Assembly (NCBI GenBank): GCA_028551475.1
Contig: CM052361.1
Span: forward strand, 4,037,501-4,101,500
From: Casuarina equisetifolia
Taxonomy: Eukaryota > Streptophyta > Magnoliopsida > Fagales > Casuarinaceae
Length of the DNA: 64,000 bases
Direction: 5' to 3'
The position numbers and the translations under genes are program-made. The notes beneath the pieces are model-generated. The model saw nothing but the letters and a program-made list of their open reading frames with translations, was not told the origin of the DNA and did not search any database. Positions 11,081 to 22,799 of the stretch are shown piece by piece (position 1 is the first letter of the stretch; each line of letters begins with the position of its first letter).

Positions 11081-12300
11081 AATTGAAAGAAACGGAATCC
11101 GAGTATATGAGATCTGAATTTTACTCGATGACATATGGAAGATTTTTAAAAGCTTGTCAAGCATGAATCAAGCAGTCTCGGTCGCCATCCGATTGTTGAA
11201 TTTTGTGGTTCCTTTGACTGATTGGCCAGGCCAGAGATGATAGAAAATAGACGGAATGAACTTAAATCAAAGGAAAAAAATGCAAAAGCGCCCGAGACTG
11301 TATATGTCTGCTTCCCCATTTTCGAGATTGACGAGAATCGAAATGGAGCGGGGACGTTATTTTGTCGGCCACCTACCCAGATTATTACTTTTATATGCAT
11401 GTCCTCACGATGAGTTTCACTGTCAAGCTATGACAATGGGTTCAGAATGGTAGTTATTGAACAAACTCTTGAAAATTGTAATTCACAAGCTCGTTTCTTC
11501 TGTGGATATTGTTAAGCAAGTGAAGAACATTGGATTACAATATGAAAACAATTATGCTACAATTCAACGTGGAACTTCAAGTTAATTGGCCAACAAATAA
11601 TAAACAAGAAAAAGAATTCCACCCTTCGGCTTTTCACTTGCCTTTATCACTTTCGTGATCAACACGAGAATCCACGGTAAAAGAGACGACAGTGGTGAAA
11701 TCTCATCTTGCCCATCGCCAAAGATATTCCAGATTTACATTCCGGAAGATAATCTTGTTTTATATGTATTTTAATGAAATAATAAAGTAAAAAAGAAAAG
11801 AATATACTTGTTATTCTTGAATTCTAAGCAAGAATCGTTAATTTCTCAAGCCCTTTAATAAGTAACTAATTCCAATGCAATCTCAGTGTCCTTTTAACAG
11901 AACAAGGACGTTTTTAAGTATTGTTTTGCAATATGTTATATTTTTAAGTACGTTACTTAAAATTTAAGAAATATCTCTAAAATAATTTTTTTATATATTT
12001 TTATAAGTCAATTTATAAGAAAAATATTAATTTTCTTAACAAAATAGAATGTATATTAAAAAATTGTATAATAAAATAGAACGTAAATTACACATAGAAA
12101 AGCTACAAAACACCCCAAAAAATAAAAAATATTGCAAAGACATCCCACTTCAGATTATCTTGCTACGTGTACCTCTCCATCTTGGAAAGGGGGATTGTGT
12201 GAAAAGATTCCCCAAGGAAAAGTCCCACTCTACTCCACCTGTCTAATCTGACCCCTCAGATCCCAAAGGGGGTTTGAATTAGAATTAAAGACCGACAACC
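11080..12300. repeat. Segmental duplication shared with 28440-30030
   Basis: The two segments share long stretches in order: gatctgaattttactcgatgac, gagcggggacgttattttgtc (compare gagcggggagactattttgtc), attcagaatggtagtt and aaaagattcccc. The first part also resembles the spacer between RALF and receptor at 14770-14960 and 37440-37560, so it looks like a relic of an older cassette. The short open frames at 11222-11453 on both strands are not conserved as protein in the second copy. Confidence 0.6.
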
Positions 12301-13390
12301 TTTTTTAATAGAAAATAAGAATGATATATGATACATTTTATTTTAAATAAATAAGACTGAATAAAATAATCATTACTTACGAGAATACAAAGTGTAATAT
12401 GTCAAACTAAACCTTGAAAAATGAAACTGGATAACTTACTTTACCTTTTCAATGCTTTTTTTCCCCTTAATCTTATCGATATCAGTCGGACGAAAATAGG
12501 AACGTTGCCCTTTGATATTTCCTCGGACTATCTCATTACCCCTTTGTCGGTACCGTGAGCAATCGATGCTTTTTTCGGGAGGAAGCTAGAGAAAAAGAAG
12601 GAATAAAGAGAATAAGAAAAGCTAAAAGATAAAGGGAGAGAGAGAGAGAGAGAGAGAGAAATTTTAAGTATTTATATATCTCAATAGTTGTAGTATAAAA
12701 TTATTTAATCAATTATTCATCACTTAAGTTCAAAAATGACATTTAAAGAATTCTAAAATTTTTACAAATATTTATTATAATTTATAAACTTTACATCCAA
12801 TTGGTGTATCTTAAAATATATGATATACCAAATATATTGTTCAACTCACATGGTATGAAAATCCTATGTTGTTTGACTCCAACTGAACATAGTTTACTAT
12901 TATAGTTTGTTTAATAGCTTAAAATAAAATTACCTTAGCATATGTAAGAAAACAATTATCACCAAATTCTTATTATTTTCATTTTCATTCTTGAACTACC
13001 TTGTATTTCCTTCCTTGAAATCACATTTTAACTTTTCTTGTTGATCTTTTCTTCTCCAAAATTGTCAGAGTTTCTTCTCTGTTTTCTTAAAATAAAACTC
13101 TTACTTGTTTTATTTAAAATGGAAAAACCAAGTGCATGAAATATAATTTACAAAATATCAATTTTTTTTTTAACATACTTTCAGATTATTGTTCTCTCAC
13201 ATAAATGGATTCTAGTTTATGCATTGGAAAATATAAGAAGTTCAATTAAATGTAAAGTCGCCTCAATCATCCTTAATGAAAATAATCAAATAATGAAAAG
13301 AAAGGACCATTCTAAGTTGATTCTATATATATATATATATATATATAAAAAAAAGTCTACATATATTTATATTTTTGAACTTTACTTCTA

Positions 13391-13421
<31 letters not shown>

Positions 13422-13656
13422 TTAAGCCTAAAGAAAGTAGATTATTATAATTGGTCTGAAGACAAAACAAGAATTCCAGAAAAGAATAGTATTTTTAGTG
13501 CTCAAAAAGCAATTAAGATGTACTACTTTTAATTTAAAGTTATAATGCAATTAAATATGTAAAGCCTAATACTATTTTCCGTACGAGATAATATAATTTC
13601 TTGGCGCTTTTGGTTCGTCCAGGTTCCTTGATCTTCACTCTTTTCTTCACTCTCAC
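12300..13656. repeat. RALF 5' region, shared with 35270-36322
   Basis: This is the extended upstream region of the cassette 1 RALF gene. A purine-rich block (gaagaaagagaaaaagaagg type) at about 12580-12640 matches 35450-35512 and, more weakly, 45470-45510. It lies about 0.9-1.15 kb before each RALF ATG. Microsatellites: (GA)n at about 12637-12658, (AT)n at about 13325-13346 and (CT)n at about 13395-13418. The phrase aatactattttccgt is shared with about 36236. Confidence 0.6.
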
Positions 13657-13664
13657 TATAAGTA
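13657..13664 (+). promoter_or_regulatory. TATA box of cassette 1 RALF gene
   Basis: The sequence tataagta lies 90 bp before the ATG at 13747. The identical octamer is 89 bp before the ATG in cassette 2 and 90 bp before it in cassette 3, each in a conserved context (cactataagta or gggtataagta). This fixes the likely transcription start near 13690 and argues against non-ATG upstream starts. Confidence 0.7.
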
Positions 13665-13746
13665 CACCTCTCCGGGAACACAACGTGAACGAACAATTGT
13701 GAGGAGGAAGGTCAGTTAGTAAGGTGAGTTGAAAAGGAATTCGGCA

Positions 13747-14097
13747 ATGGAGGCCTCTAACGCGAAGCGAGGTAAGTATTCTCTGGCATTCTTTCTGACG
13801 CTGATACTCCTCAACGCCAATTGTTACGGTTTTGGTGTTCTTGTCAAGAGCAACTCAACTTTACTGTGCGATGGCCGCCTCAGTGAATGCCTCATCGAGG
13901 ACGACCTGGAGTTGGAGTTCCTCATGAACCCCTACGTCAGCCGGATTCTTGCTGATCCCCCGCCAAAAACTGGAACCGGGGGTACTCCAATTCCCGGTAA
14001 ACCAGCTTGTCCTACAGGGCCTAACGGAAGTTACGATTGCAGCGGTAAAAAAAAGTCTAATAAAAACGGTAAGGGAGGTCCTTACCATAAAGTGTAG
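13747..14097 (+). CDS. RALF-like secreted peptide, two-cysteine form (cassette 1)
   Basis: The 116-residue precursor is intronless, as is usual for RALF genes. Residues about 10-28 form a hydrophobic signal peptide. The prodomain has C41-D-G and E47-C48, an acidic run EDDLELE and SRIL at 65-68, which resembles the RALF prodomain and its RRxL subtilase site with one Arg missing. The mature end lacks the YISY motif and instead has a Pro/Gly/Thr-rich linker. C88 and C98 have nine residues between them and Tyr two before the second Cys, as in canonical RALF. The protein stops after GPYHKV, where canonical RALF has NPYxRGC, so the second disulfide pair is missing. RALF peptides bind FERONIA-type receptors and cell-wall LRX proteins. 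A FERONIA-like receptor gene lies 2051 bp downstream on the same strand. Function is inferred; it could be a neofunctionalised or inactive ligand. The start is the first ATG after the TATA box. Confidence 0.78.
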   Translation: MEASNAKRGKYSLAFFLTLILLNANCYGFGVLVKSNSTLLCDGRLSECLIEDDLELEFLMNPYVSRILADPPPKTGTGGTPIPGKPACPTGPNGSYDCSGKKKSNKNGKGGPYHKV

Positions 14098-16148
14098 ATG
14101 AGATGGATCCCGAAATGCGTTTCCTTTCAGCTGTGTACTTGTTCTCCTATATCCTATCCTTCGTTTGTTTTTCTTTTGTACTTTTTTTTCTTTTCTTTTC
14201 AAGACATGCTCTCTGTTGCTTCCTACTAGTATTGTCAATCCATGTTATCTTAGCTGTTTTCTTTAATTTATGGATCTTTTGTTGGAGAAAAGTTACAATT
14301 TCCACAATATGGCAAACGTAACTTCGTGGCTATAATTTTGGAACCTTAACAGATGGTCGTGGAGGAAGTCATTCTACGGCTTCCAGGTGATATTTGAGAA
14401 CAAATCCTCTTTCTATATACATCGACTGGCGTCCTTGATCTATAATTTCCTTGTGCAAATAAGATTAATAAAACAAATCAAATAATCTGCCAGGAGATCC
14501 GCTGAGCTATAACTCCTTACTTGAATATGTATATGCTTCTTTGATTGTTAGCAGTCTAGTTGCTCCCTTGAGAACAAAAAGAAATAATAATGTAGTTTCA
14601 ATGGGACGTCTAAATATTGGATGATTCAACACAAAGAGTTGCACCGTTGCCATCGGTGTTGAAGCTTACCAACTCCAATGACAAAATGAATAGTGGTCTG
14701 CTATCCATGTCGATTTCTGAAACACATGACAACGCTAGCTGAACTTACCGAGGAAACAAAGAATAAAAAAGTCGGAAGTGTATACGATCCGAATTTCACT
14801 TGATGTTCTCAGCAAAAATTTTCAAAAAAATAAAAATAAAATTGATCTAGCATGAATCAAGCATCCCCGAGTCGCTACTCTTGCATTCTAGCGTCGAACG
14901 TTGGAAATTTCGTGCTTCCTTTAACTGAGTGATCGGCCAAAAGTTAAGGCAACATGGCACAAAATAAACCAAAATAGACTAAAGGAAAGGGAAAAATAAA
15001 TTAGGATTAGAATAAAAAATAGAGTGACAAAGGTCAGAGCCCCAAACCCCTGGCTTACACTTCTTCGCTCATAACGAGTTTGTTTGTTGTGCGTTGCCAA
15101 TTAATTGTGTGGTAATCATTAGGTTTTCCATCATCGGTAAAAAAAACGTTTAGGGATCAAAACTCACATAAGCTTTCCCCAACTTTCATGAATTCTAACT
15201 CCAACCTTTCATGTGGTAATTCCCACATAATTCACGGGAATGACTACTTTTATTCTGAAATTCAATTTTTACAAAAGTTAATTCCATATAGTTATATAAC
15301 AAATATATATATTTGTGGTTCTGTTATAAGTCTTAAATTGGTTGTGAATTGGACAAAATACAACTTTCTAAATAATTTATTAAGATACAATAGTCGTTAA
15401 TTCTTGTAAAGGGACGGACATGTCCTAACGTTCAGAAATCTGCAATTATTTCCCATTTTCTTGTATAGACTGTAGAAAGATATTTAAAAAATAAGAATCA
15501 TTTATAACATTAACATTAAAAGGGGAAAATCTTATTTTTAAAAAAGACACTTAGTCGCTGAGGTTTATAATCTACCAAGCTCATCCTTGCTACATAAAAA
15601 AAATTCTTAAAAAGTCCATAGGGTAAGCAATTTGGCATAAATTGCCGTTCTCTTACGCAATTTAGCAAAACTGTTCACAGATTGGCGTTCTCCCGAGCAA
15701 TTTAGACAACAAAAAAGAAGCGTTCGACTTCCGAGCTTGGGATAAACCATCACAGATTAACTACATAAGAGGCGTGTTAAATATCTGCCTCACTTAATCC
15801 CGAGCCAAGGTGTCCACTATTATTTGATGAACATACTATAAAAATTAGGGGCTATGGAATTATCGGCTAAAATCAGGAGTAAAAATTTAATGCCATCTCT
15901 TCTAAATCCTTTTTTTCTTTTGTTCTTTTGTACTCGCTCTCCCCGCTAAACCATTTTAGGAATTTTCTATTGCTCGCATTTTTTTTTCCCCTGAACTCAA
16001 AAGATTCTCGTGTGCTGCTTTTAACAACAGTTAGTGGAACTACTAAAACGATCCGAAGGACCGAATAATTAAATACTCCACTGCATGACCATATGTAGTC
16101 GGAACAAGGAGGAGCTTTTAACATCTTTGATTCTTGTTTCTCGCTCCC
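14098..16148. other. RALF-receptor spacer, cassette 1
   Basis: The RALF 3' UTR-like block (gtttcctttcagctgt, then acttgttctcctatatcc) is shared with 36795 and 46809. A block at about 14285-14415 matches the flank of the other RALF copies. Bases 14770-14960 match 37440-37560. Bases 15620-15705 (aatttggcataaat, gttctcttacgcaatttag) match 38335-38400 just before receptor 2. The last 40 bases (aacaaggaggagc) resemble the leaders of the other receptors. No other gene is seen; the frame at 15188-15400 has no support. Confidence 0.55.
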
Positions 16149-18743
16149 ATGACGAACCTCTTGATTCTCACCCCTTTCTTTGCCTTCTTCCTTGTTTTTG
16201 ATACCTCAATCGCCACTTTTACACCTCGTTACACTGCTGTGGATAATATTACCCTCAACTGCGGCATTTCTGGCACCACAAAGGATCGGGATAAGCGGGA
16301 GTGGATCGGAGATATGAACTCCAAATCCGCTACCATAGAAGCACCCAGTAACAAGTTTGCTGCCTCTATAGCCAAAGAAGACCGCTCCGCCGACCCAGTC
16401 CCCTACCATACTGCCCGTATATCTTCCTCCCAGTTTACTTACCAGTTTCGTGTCGCTCCTGGCCCCAAATTCCTTCGCTTATACTTCTTCAACGCTTCTT
16501 ACCAAGGTTTTGACAACTCAATAGACTTTTTCACGGTCAAAGCGGGTTCGTTCATCTTACTCAGAAACTTCAGTGCTTCACTTGCCAGTTCATCGAATGG
16601 AGGTGCTATTTATAAAGAGTTCTGCATCTATGTCGGCGAGGAAAAAAAATTGAATGTGACGTTCATCCCATGCCCAAGTAATTCTAGTAAATTCTATGCT
16701 TTTATTAATGGAATTGAGATTGTCTCCATGCCAAACCACCTCTACTATCCAGTAGGTACAGACCTCCCTTATGTCGGCCAATTCGCTCCATTTTCCTTCG
16801 GCTACCACATCGCACTGGAGATGGTTGTTCGATTAAACGTGGGTGGGAACGACGTATCACCGGTGGCTGATACTGGCATGTTTAGAAAATGGTCCCAGGA
16901 CACAAGGTACTATTCAGGCGGGGGCCTTACCCTTCATTATGTAGATCTGATACCCATCTACTCAAAAATAGCAAATTACACTGCACCTGATGAACTATAT
17001 ATGACCGCCGAGTCAATGGGTCCAAACGAAGACAAGAACTTGGCCTCAAATTTGACGTGGCATCTACCAGTTGATTCCGGATTCGATTATCTGGTGAGGC
17101 TCCATTTCTGCGAAACATATGCCGAGGTGACTGGAGTTGGTCAAAGGCAATTCATCATCTATATAGACAACAAGATAGCTGAACCCGATGCTGACGTACT
17201 TCGTTGGAGCGGAGGGAAATATACGCCTGTGTACAAGGACTATGTAGTGAGGATCGAAGACAAGGCACATCTCTTCGTTGCTCTACACCCAATTGTGCCT
17301 AATTATGGGATCACCAATGTCATTCTAAGTGGTATGGAGGTGTTCAAATTGAGCAACACAGCTGACAACCTTGCCGTCGCCGGACCTTTGCCCTCTGCAC
17401 CTCAGGCTTCAAAACCTGCTTTAACAGCTAAAGAATCATATACAAAGAAAACAATTATCATTGCCGTTGGAACTTGTGGGGGCACCTTGGTTGTTCTCAC
17501 TCTAGCCTGTGGCATCGTTCTCTGGAAACTAAGGAAGACAAAGCGCAACGCTTCTTTCACTCCAATATCCAACTGCTGGTGTTGGGCCGAGCCTGATAAG
17601 GCAAAGTCAACAGGGACAAGAGCCTCATCGCTGCCCGGAGAACTATGCCGCTGCTTCACGCTGGAGGAAATCAAAAGAGCAACGGAGAACTTCAAGGAGG
17701 AATTGATTATAGGCGTGGGTGGCTTTGGCAAAGTATATAAGGGGCTCGTTGATGAGGGCACAATGACCGTGGCGATCAAGCGCTTGAACCCGGACTCAAA
17801 ACAAGGTTTCTGGGAGTTTAGGACAGAAATCGAGATGCTCTCTCAGCTTCGCCATGGCCACCTCGTCTCTCTCATCGGATATTGTAACGACAAGGGCGAG
17901 ATGATCCTCGTCTACGACTTCATGGCCAACGGAACTCTGCGCCACCATCTCTATGAAACCCACGACAATCCACTTTCTTGGAATCAGAGGCTCCAAATTT
18001 GCGTTGGAGCGGCACGTGGTTTGGACTACCTGCACTCGGGTGTGAAGAAACCCATCATCCACCGTGACGTGAAGACCACAAATATCCTGTTGGACGACGA
18101 ATGGGTGGCGAAGGTTTCGGATTTCGGGTTGTCTAAAACGGGTCAGGAAGACGGCGCCGTAAGCACCTTGGTAAAGGGTACGCTTGGATATTTGGATCCG
18201 GAATATGCACGGCGTCGGCAACTTACGACAAAATCTGACGTGTACTCCTTTGGTGTGGTGCTGTTGGAAGTATTATGTGGCCGAAAAGCAGTGGATCAAA
18301 GAGTTGAGGACCACCAGAAGAACTTGGCCAACTGGGCCCGAGAGAGCATTACGCGAGGGACGATCGGTGAAATAATTGATCCGTATCTGCGGGGCAGGAT
18401 AGCTCCGGAATGTTTCAAGGTATACGTAGAGGTGGCGGAGAGTTGTGTGCGTGAGCAGAGCATCCAACGGCCCACGATGAATGATGTGAAAGAAAAGCTC
18501 GACTTTGCCTTAGAGCTGCAGGACATTGCCGACGCTGCAAAGGAGAAACTCAACTCCGCTGGCCAGTACACTTACCCGGAGGTGTTATCATTCCCTGTTG
18601 CCGGAACTAATGGTGTTCCTCGAAACAGTAATGTTCACGGTGAATGTGGGTTGGAATTGGAGAGTGGGACCGGGTTTGCAACCACTAGCTCTGGGTTGAC
18701 CCCCTCAAGTCTTGATTCTGATGCCACCTTTTCTAAAGCTTAG
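16149..18743 (+). CDS. FERONIA-like receptor kinase (CrRLK1L), cassette 1
   Basis: The single-exon gene encodes 864 residues, the usual CrRLK1L size. The start is ATG 16149; an in-frame extension upstream opens only at TTG. Residues 1 to about 23 form a signal peptide. The malectin-like ectodomain begins with YTAVDNITLNCG and has a second malectin block from about 226 (VVRLNVGG). A membrane segment spans 435-459, followed by a basic stop-transfer sequence. The kinase has GVGGFGKVYKG at 522-532, VAIK with K544, HRD at 638-640 with K642, DFG at 658-660 and GTLGYLDPEY in the activation segment, so it should be an active RD Ser/Thr kinase. The family senses RALF peptides and wall pectin at the plasma membrane. 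The C-terminal tail ends SSLDSDATFSKA, about ten residues shorter than its paralogues. The linked RALF-like gene lies 2.05 kb upstream. Confidence 0.93.
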   Translation: MTNLLILTPFFAFFLVFDTSIATFTPRYTAVDNITLNCGISGTTKDRDKREWIGDMNSKSATIEAPSNKFAASIAKEDRSADPVPYHTARISSSQFTYQFRVAPGPKFLRLYFFNASYQGFDNSIDFFTVKAGSFILLRNFSASLASSSNGGAIYKEFCIYVGEEKKLNVTFIPCPSNSSKFYAFINGIEIVSMPNHLYYPVGTDLPYVGQFAPFSFGYHIALEMVVRLNVGGNDVSPVADTGMFRKWSQDTRYYSGGGLTLHYVDLIPIYSKIANYTAPDELYMTAESMGPNEDKNLASNLTWHLPVDSGFDYLVRLHFCETYAEVTGVGQRQFIIYIDNKIAEPDADVLRWSGGKYTPVYKDYVVRIEDKAHLFVALHPIVPNYGITNVILSGMEVFKLSNTADNLAVAGPLPSAPQASKPALTAKESYTKKTIIIAVGTCGGTLVVLTLACGIVLWKLRKTKRNASFTPISNCWCWAEPDKAKSTGTRASSLPGELCRCFTLEEIKRATENFKEELIIGVGGFGKVYKGLVDEGTMTVAIKRLNPDSKQGFWEFRTEIEMLSQLRHGHLVSLIGYCNDKGEMILVYDFMANGTLRHHLYETHDNPLSWNQRLQICVGAARGLDYLHSGVKKPIIHRDVKTTNILLDDEWVAKVSDFGLSKTGQEDGAVSTLVKGTLGYLDPEYARRRQLTTKSDVYSFGVVLLEVLCGRKAVDQRVEDHQKNLANWARESITRGTIGEIIDPYLRGRIAPECFKVYVEVAESCVREQSIQRPTMNDVKEKLDFALELQDIADAAKEKLNSAGQYTYPEVLSFPVAGTNGVPRNSNVHGECGLELESGTGFATTSSGLTPSSLDSDATFSKA

Positions 18744-20520
18744 GTTCTTTGCATGTTTTCCAAACTGTGGGTTGGCAAGGTGTGGAGCAGCTCTTCTTTT
18801 TTTTTTGGTTCCTTAGTAGTAGAAGTGTGGTTATGAAAGTCTGATTCGCTTGGAAAATGTAACATAGAAAAAAAAAAAAAAAGGTGTTCGGTTATATACA
18901 GGTTAATGTTTTTTCCTTTTTTGGTTGATGAAATAAACAATAAAAAAATTATATAATTGGCTCTTTTTTGCTATCAAACAAAAGGTCGGGACAAGAAGAA
19001 GAAAAGAAAGCTAATTATATTTACGTTATACTTTTAGATTTTAGTTAATGTTATGATTCAAATATTCTACAATCTTATAAATAATTTTGTTTTTACCTAA
19101 AGATGAACTAAGGTAAACATATTTACAATCTTCTGAATCTATTATGTAATTTAACTTTCTCTAAGCCAAGGTAAAGCTTTAGAATTTTTGCCCTAGACCT
19201 AACTATGAAACAAAGAAAGTTATATCAAATCATCTTTGCCTTTGAGAAATTTTCTCTAATTGCAATATTGAAATTAATTTGGAAATTTTCTAAGAGGAGA
19301 GTCCAAATTACTTCGGAAGAGCAAAGAGATGAGACTTTATCATGCTTTAAATTTCTTGAGGTAGCTTTTTTCTTTTTCTTTTTCTTTTTTGATGGTCAGG
19401 AGAAATAATATTTGGAGTTTTTTTGTCAGGAATGATTGTTTGTAGCCTTACTAATTCAATACGTGTTCTGAAAAAAGATTTTCTCTTGCTAACATTTTGT
19501 TTCACGCGAGCCTTCTTAGAATGCAAATGTGTTATACAAACCTTGTCTATATAGTACGGATTAGGTAAACCGAATCAATTATATAGTCTAGTTCAAATAA
19601 GTGATAGATATTTTCGAAATTGATGGTCCACCATCAGTCTCAGTTTAACACCACTAAGTCCAATAATTTCGCCTTTGTCAAATAAACCTGATACTAGAAA
19701 GCTTAACTATTGAACTGTTTGTGGATATAATAGAAATAGGACCATTTTTCTTTGAAGATTCAACAACTTAAGATTACATGCTTCCAAATGCAAAAGAGGA
19801 TGAACTAAATCACAGAAACAGACTAGCCCATGATAAAAGCTCCATGGCTCAAGAGTAACCGAAGCAAGCCCTCAATCAAAAAGGAAGACTTCCTAGTTAT
19901 GGTTATAACACAATCCAAGTTGTTCATAATAACATAACCGTTTGGAGTTCGTTAATTCTTTTATATGGAACAATTTGATGAATTAAAAAAATAAAATCAT
20001 GCTTAAGTACGAAGCTCGATAATCTGATGAACTTATCTTAGACAAATTCGTACTAAGTATAGTTTTGTATTTCGTCTACTGGCTTTGAAGAACAATCAGC
20101 GTTAAATAAATTCTTAGAAAAACTATCACCACCAAAAGGTAAAGGGATTATTTCGTAGATTTTGCAATATGGTCTATTAAATAGAGACTAACAAAGCTAA
20201 AGTTATAAGTTTCTAGAGCATAACTTATATGAAGTTGTTTAAGTTAATTAATGTAACAAAGCAGATAAGTGGGTTCAAATTTCCTGAAAACATAAATGAA
20301 ACAACCATGAAGAAAAAGAAGTTAAAATTATCTTTTAAGCTAGAATTCTTAGTAAAAGAATCAAATTGTCTATCAACAAAAATAAACACATTATTGATCA
20401 AAGGTACTAATGTTCGATTCTTTAGCATCCGAATCATGACAATATTTTGAAAAAAAAAAAAAGGCGTAGCTACATTTTTTTTTCTTCTTATTTTACCAAC
20501 AAAATCAACAGAGAGCAACC
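18744..20520. other. Receptor 3' flank and AT-rich spacer, cassette 1
   Basis: Bases 18744-18960 match the flanks after the receptors ending at 41215 and 51018 (gcatgttttccaaa, gtgtgg, aaataaacaa). The rest is AT-rich with no gene. The minus-strand frame at 20225-20539 and the plus frame at 20229-20450 are low complexity. Confidence 0.45.
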
Positions 20521-21190
20521 AACAGGCACATTTGTGCAACTCCTGGTGTAGTACTCCGCGACTTTTTCACTATGACCATTAGTTGTGTTTGTGGGCCCAA
20601 ATTCTTACATTTTATGCCAACGCACCTAAATCAGACTTTATAAAGTAAGGATGATGAAGAAAAAGGACGGAAAAAGTGTAATCTATTAAATTGTTGGTCC
20701 TACATCGGCCTTTATAAAGTAAGGATAATGAAGAAAAAAGACCGACGAAGTGTGACGCGTCAAATTATTGTCCGTCAGCTTTCATAAAAAAAGGTTATGA
20801 AGAAAAGCGAAAGAAGAAACATACCCTCTGAATTATTTTCCGACCACCAACTTTACAAAGCAAAGACTACAAGAAAAGAAAGCGAGTAAATATGACCCGC
20901 TTATAAAAGTTAAATTAGACTTAACATTAGCAGTAGAAGACCTAAAAAGTCAAGCCAAGATACTGTAGGAGGACTCACTAGCCGTGGATCACGCGAAGCT
21001 ACGAAGGTCAAGCTGACTTGACATTATTAATGGAAGACCTAAAAGGAAAAACAAAGCAAACTGTAATAGGACAAAAGAGGCGTGCATCACGTGAAAGGAC
21101 GAAATCCAAGTCACTACATAATGAAAACATCTCGGTCACAACCATTTCTCTTTTAGAAGAATTAAAACATTGGTGTTCACAATTTCTGTC
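20520..21190. repeat. Degenerate tandem repeat in receptor 3' flank, cassette 1
   Basis: At least four degenerate units of about 75-80 bp are built on tttataaagtaaggat, gaagaaaa and a gtgacccactaaattattgtcc-like end. They are followed by atggaagacctaaaa and cgtggatcacgcgaagc blocks. The same array lies after receptor 2 (41910-42430) and receptor 3 (51650-51990), and it shares core phrases with copies A-D of the flank repeat. Confidence 0.65.
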
Positions 21191-22799
21191 ATGTTTAAAA
21201 ATTAACTCTTAAGATTTCAAAAAGAAAATACTATTTACTCTTTAGAACTTAAGAATCAAGGATTTTATCAGTTTTTATTCTGATTCTTGGTTTGCTAAAA
21301 TTTTTATCAACAATTGAATAAATCATTCTTCTAAAATCATATTTGAAACTCAACTCCCTCCTCAATTGCCTCCATACATATAAGGGTTGAACCATTGTCC
21401 CCACACGAAACCGGGAGTGAAGTTTGGTTGTCATACTTCGAAGCAGGAGGTGTTCATACCCAAGGGGCGAAGGCTTCCTAATCAACTTGAAAGTGATTAT
21501 TAATCCAATTGGAATAAGGATTAAGTCGATTATTGATCTTCAATATTAGGCTAGGATGACTAACAAATACAAGCACAAAATTCAATTAGTCTCCTATTGT
21601 AAAAAGCACCAACTTAATGAAACCTATACAATCTCTAGAACTTGACTATCATGAGAAACAAGAGAATTAGACATAACACTTTCTCTCATATTGTTTAGCA
21701 TATAATGAATAATTAAAGAAGTAAAAATTTATTTATTAGTTAAATTATAATTTATGGTAGACAGTTTGTATACTCCCTTAATTGTGATTAATTATTGGAA
21801 TAAATACATTGACCTTTAAATCTTGTTAAGCTCCATAGTAGACCAAGTTGTAGTTTTAAGACAAGCGAAGCTAATTGTCTTCTCTAGTAAAACTATTGGA
21901 TAGTGAAGTATGGGAAAGTTTTTTATGCTTTGGTACATAGATGTCTCATAGTTGTGAAAATGTGTCAATAATATCCAATTATTTCTTTCATTCAAAGTAA
22001 TATAAACAAAAAATACAAACACAAGTTTAACAATACATGCCTTAAAAACTTTTCTCATTTGCATGATGAATGAGTCACCCAATCCTTGATTATTATGCTC
22101 AAATTGTAATTGAGTGTAAACAATTTGAAAAGATGTAAGGTCATTCCCCAATTTTGTATTGTAACTCTTGTAATATAAATACTTAACATTTCATAATAAT
22201 AATAAAAAGATGTGATCTTAAGATTCAATAGAAGTATTACACAAGTAACAACCATTATCTCTAATTTGCAAAAAAGTGGAATCTATCTCTTATAGTTAGT
22301 TGGTTATAAAGAAATAGAACTTGCTAACCTAAAAGTAGAAGCACCTTCTTTTTTAGTGGTACTTAGACTATGATAATTCTCATATGAATTCACTTATATA
22401 TCTTCCTCCTTTTCTTCTTCGAATCCATTGTCTTTCGGATCGCCTTTTCCTCTTTCAGTATCTTGAAAACCATTTTTTATCATTTTTATTGCGTTGTTTC
22501 AGAGACAGCTCATGATCGTCCCAACATTCCAACAATCTATAGCAAATCATTTTAGCAACTCAAAATCATTACCGTGCTCTGTGCTTGTAGTTCTTAAAGA
22601 GTTAAACAATGCCTATTAACACAATCAAGCAAGAAAATGAACTGACCTAAGTCGCTTCTATTATTCATACAACTCATAAAACACATCATAAATAACATAT
22701 TACCATACTGTAAAACTAGCAAAAGCGTCGACCCATGTGTCAAACCAAACTTCTTTATTCTTAACCATTATTCCAACAGTAGAAAACAGCATGAGTTGC
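21190..22799. other. Apparently single-copy AT-rich spacer
   Basis: I found no match to the cassette repeats here and no convincing gene. Minus-strand frames at 21249-21485 and 21816-22255 have no recognisable motif. Confidence 0.4.

Noticed and set aside
16206..18571. Many minus-strand frames inside the receptor genes
   Set aside because: They are shadows of the conserved coding strand and recur at the same places in the paralogues.
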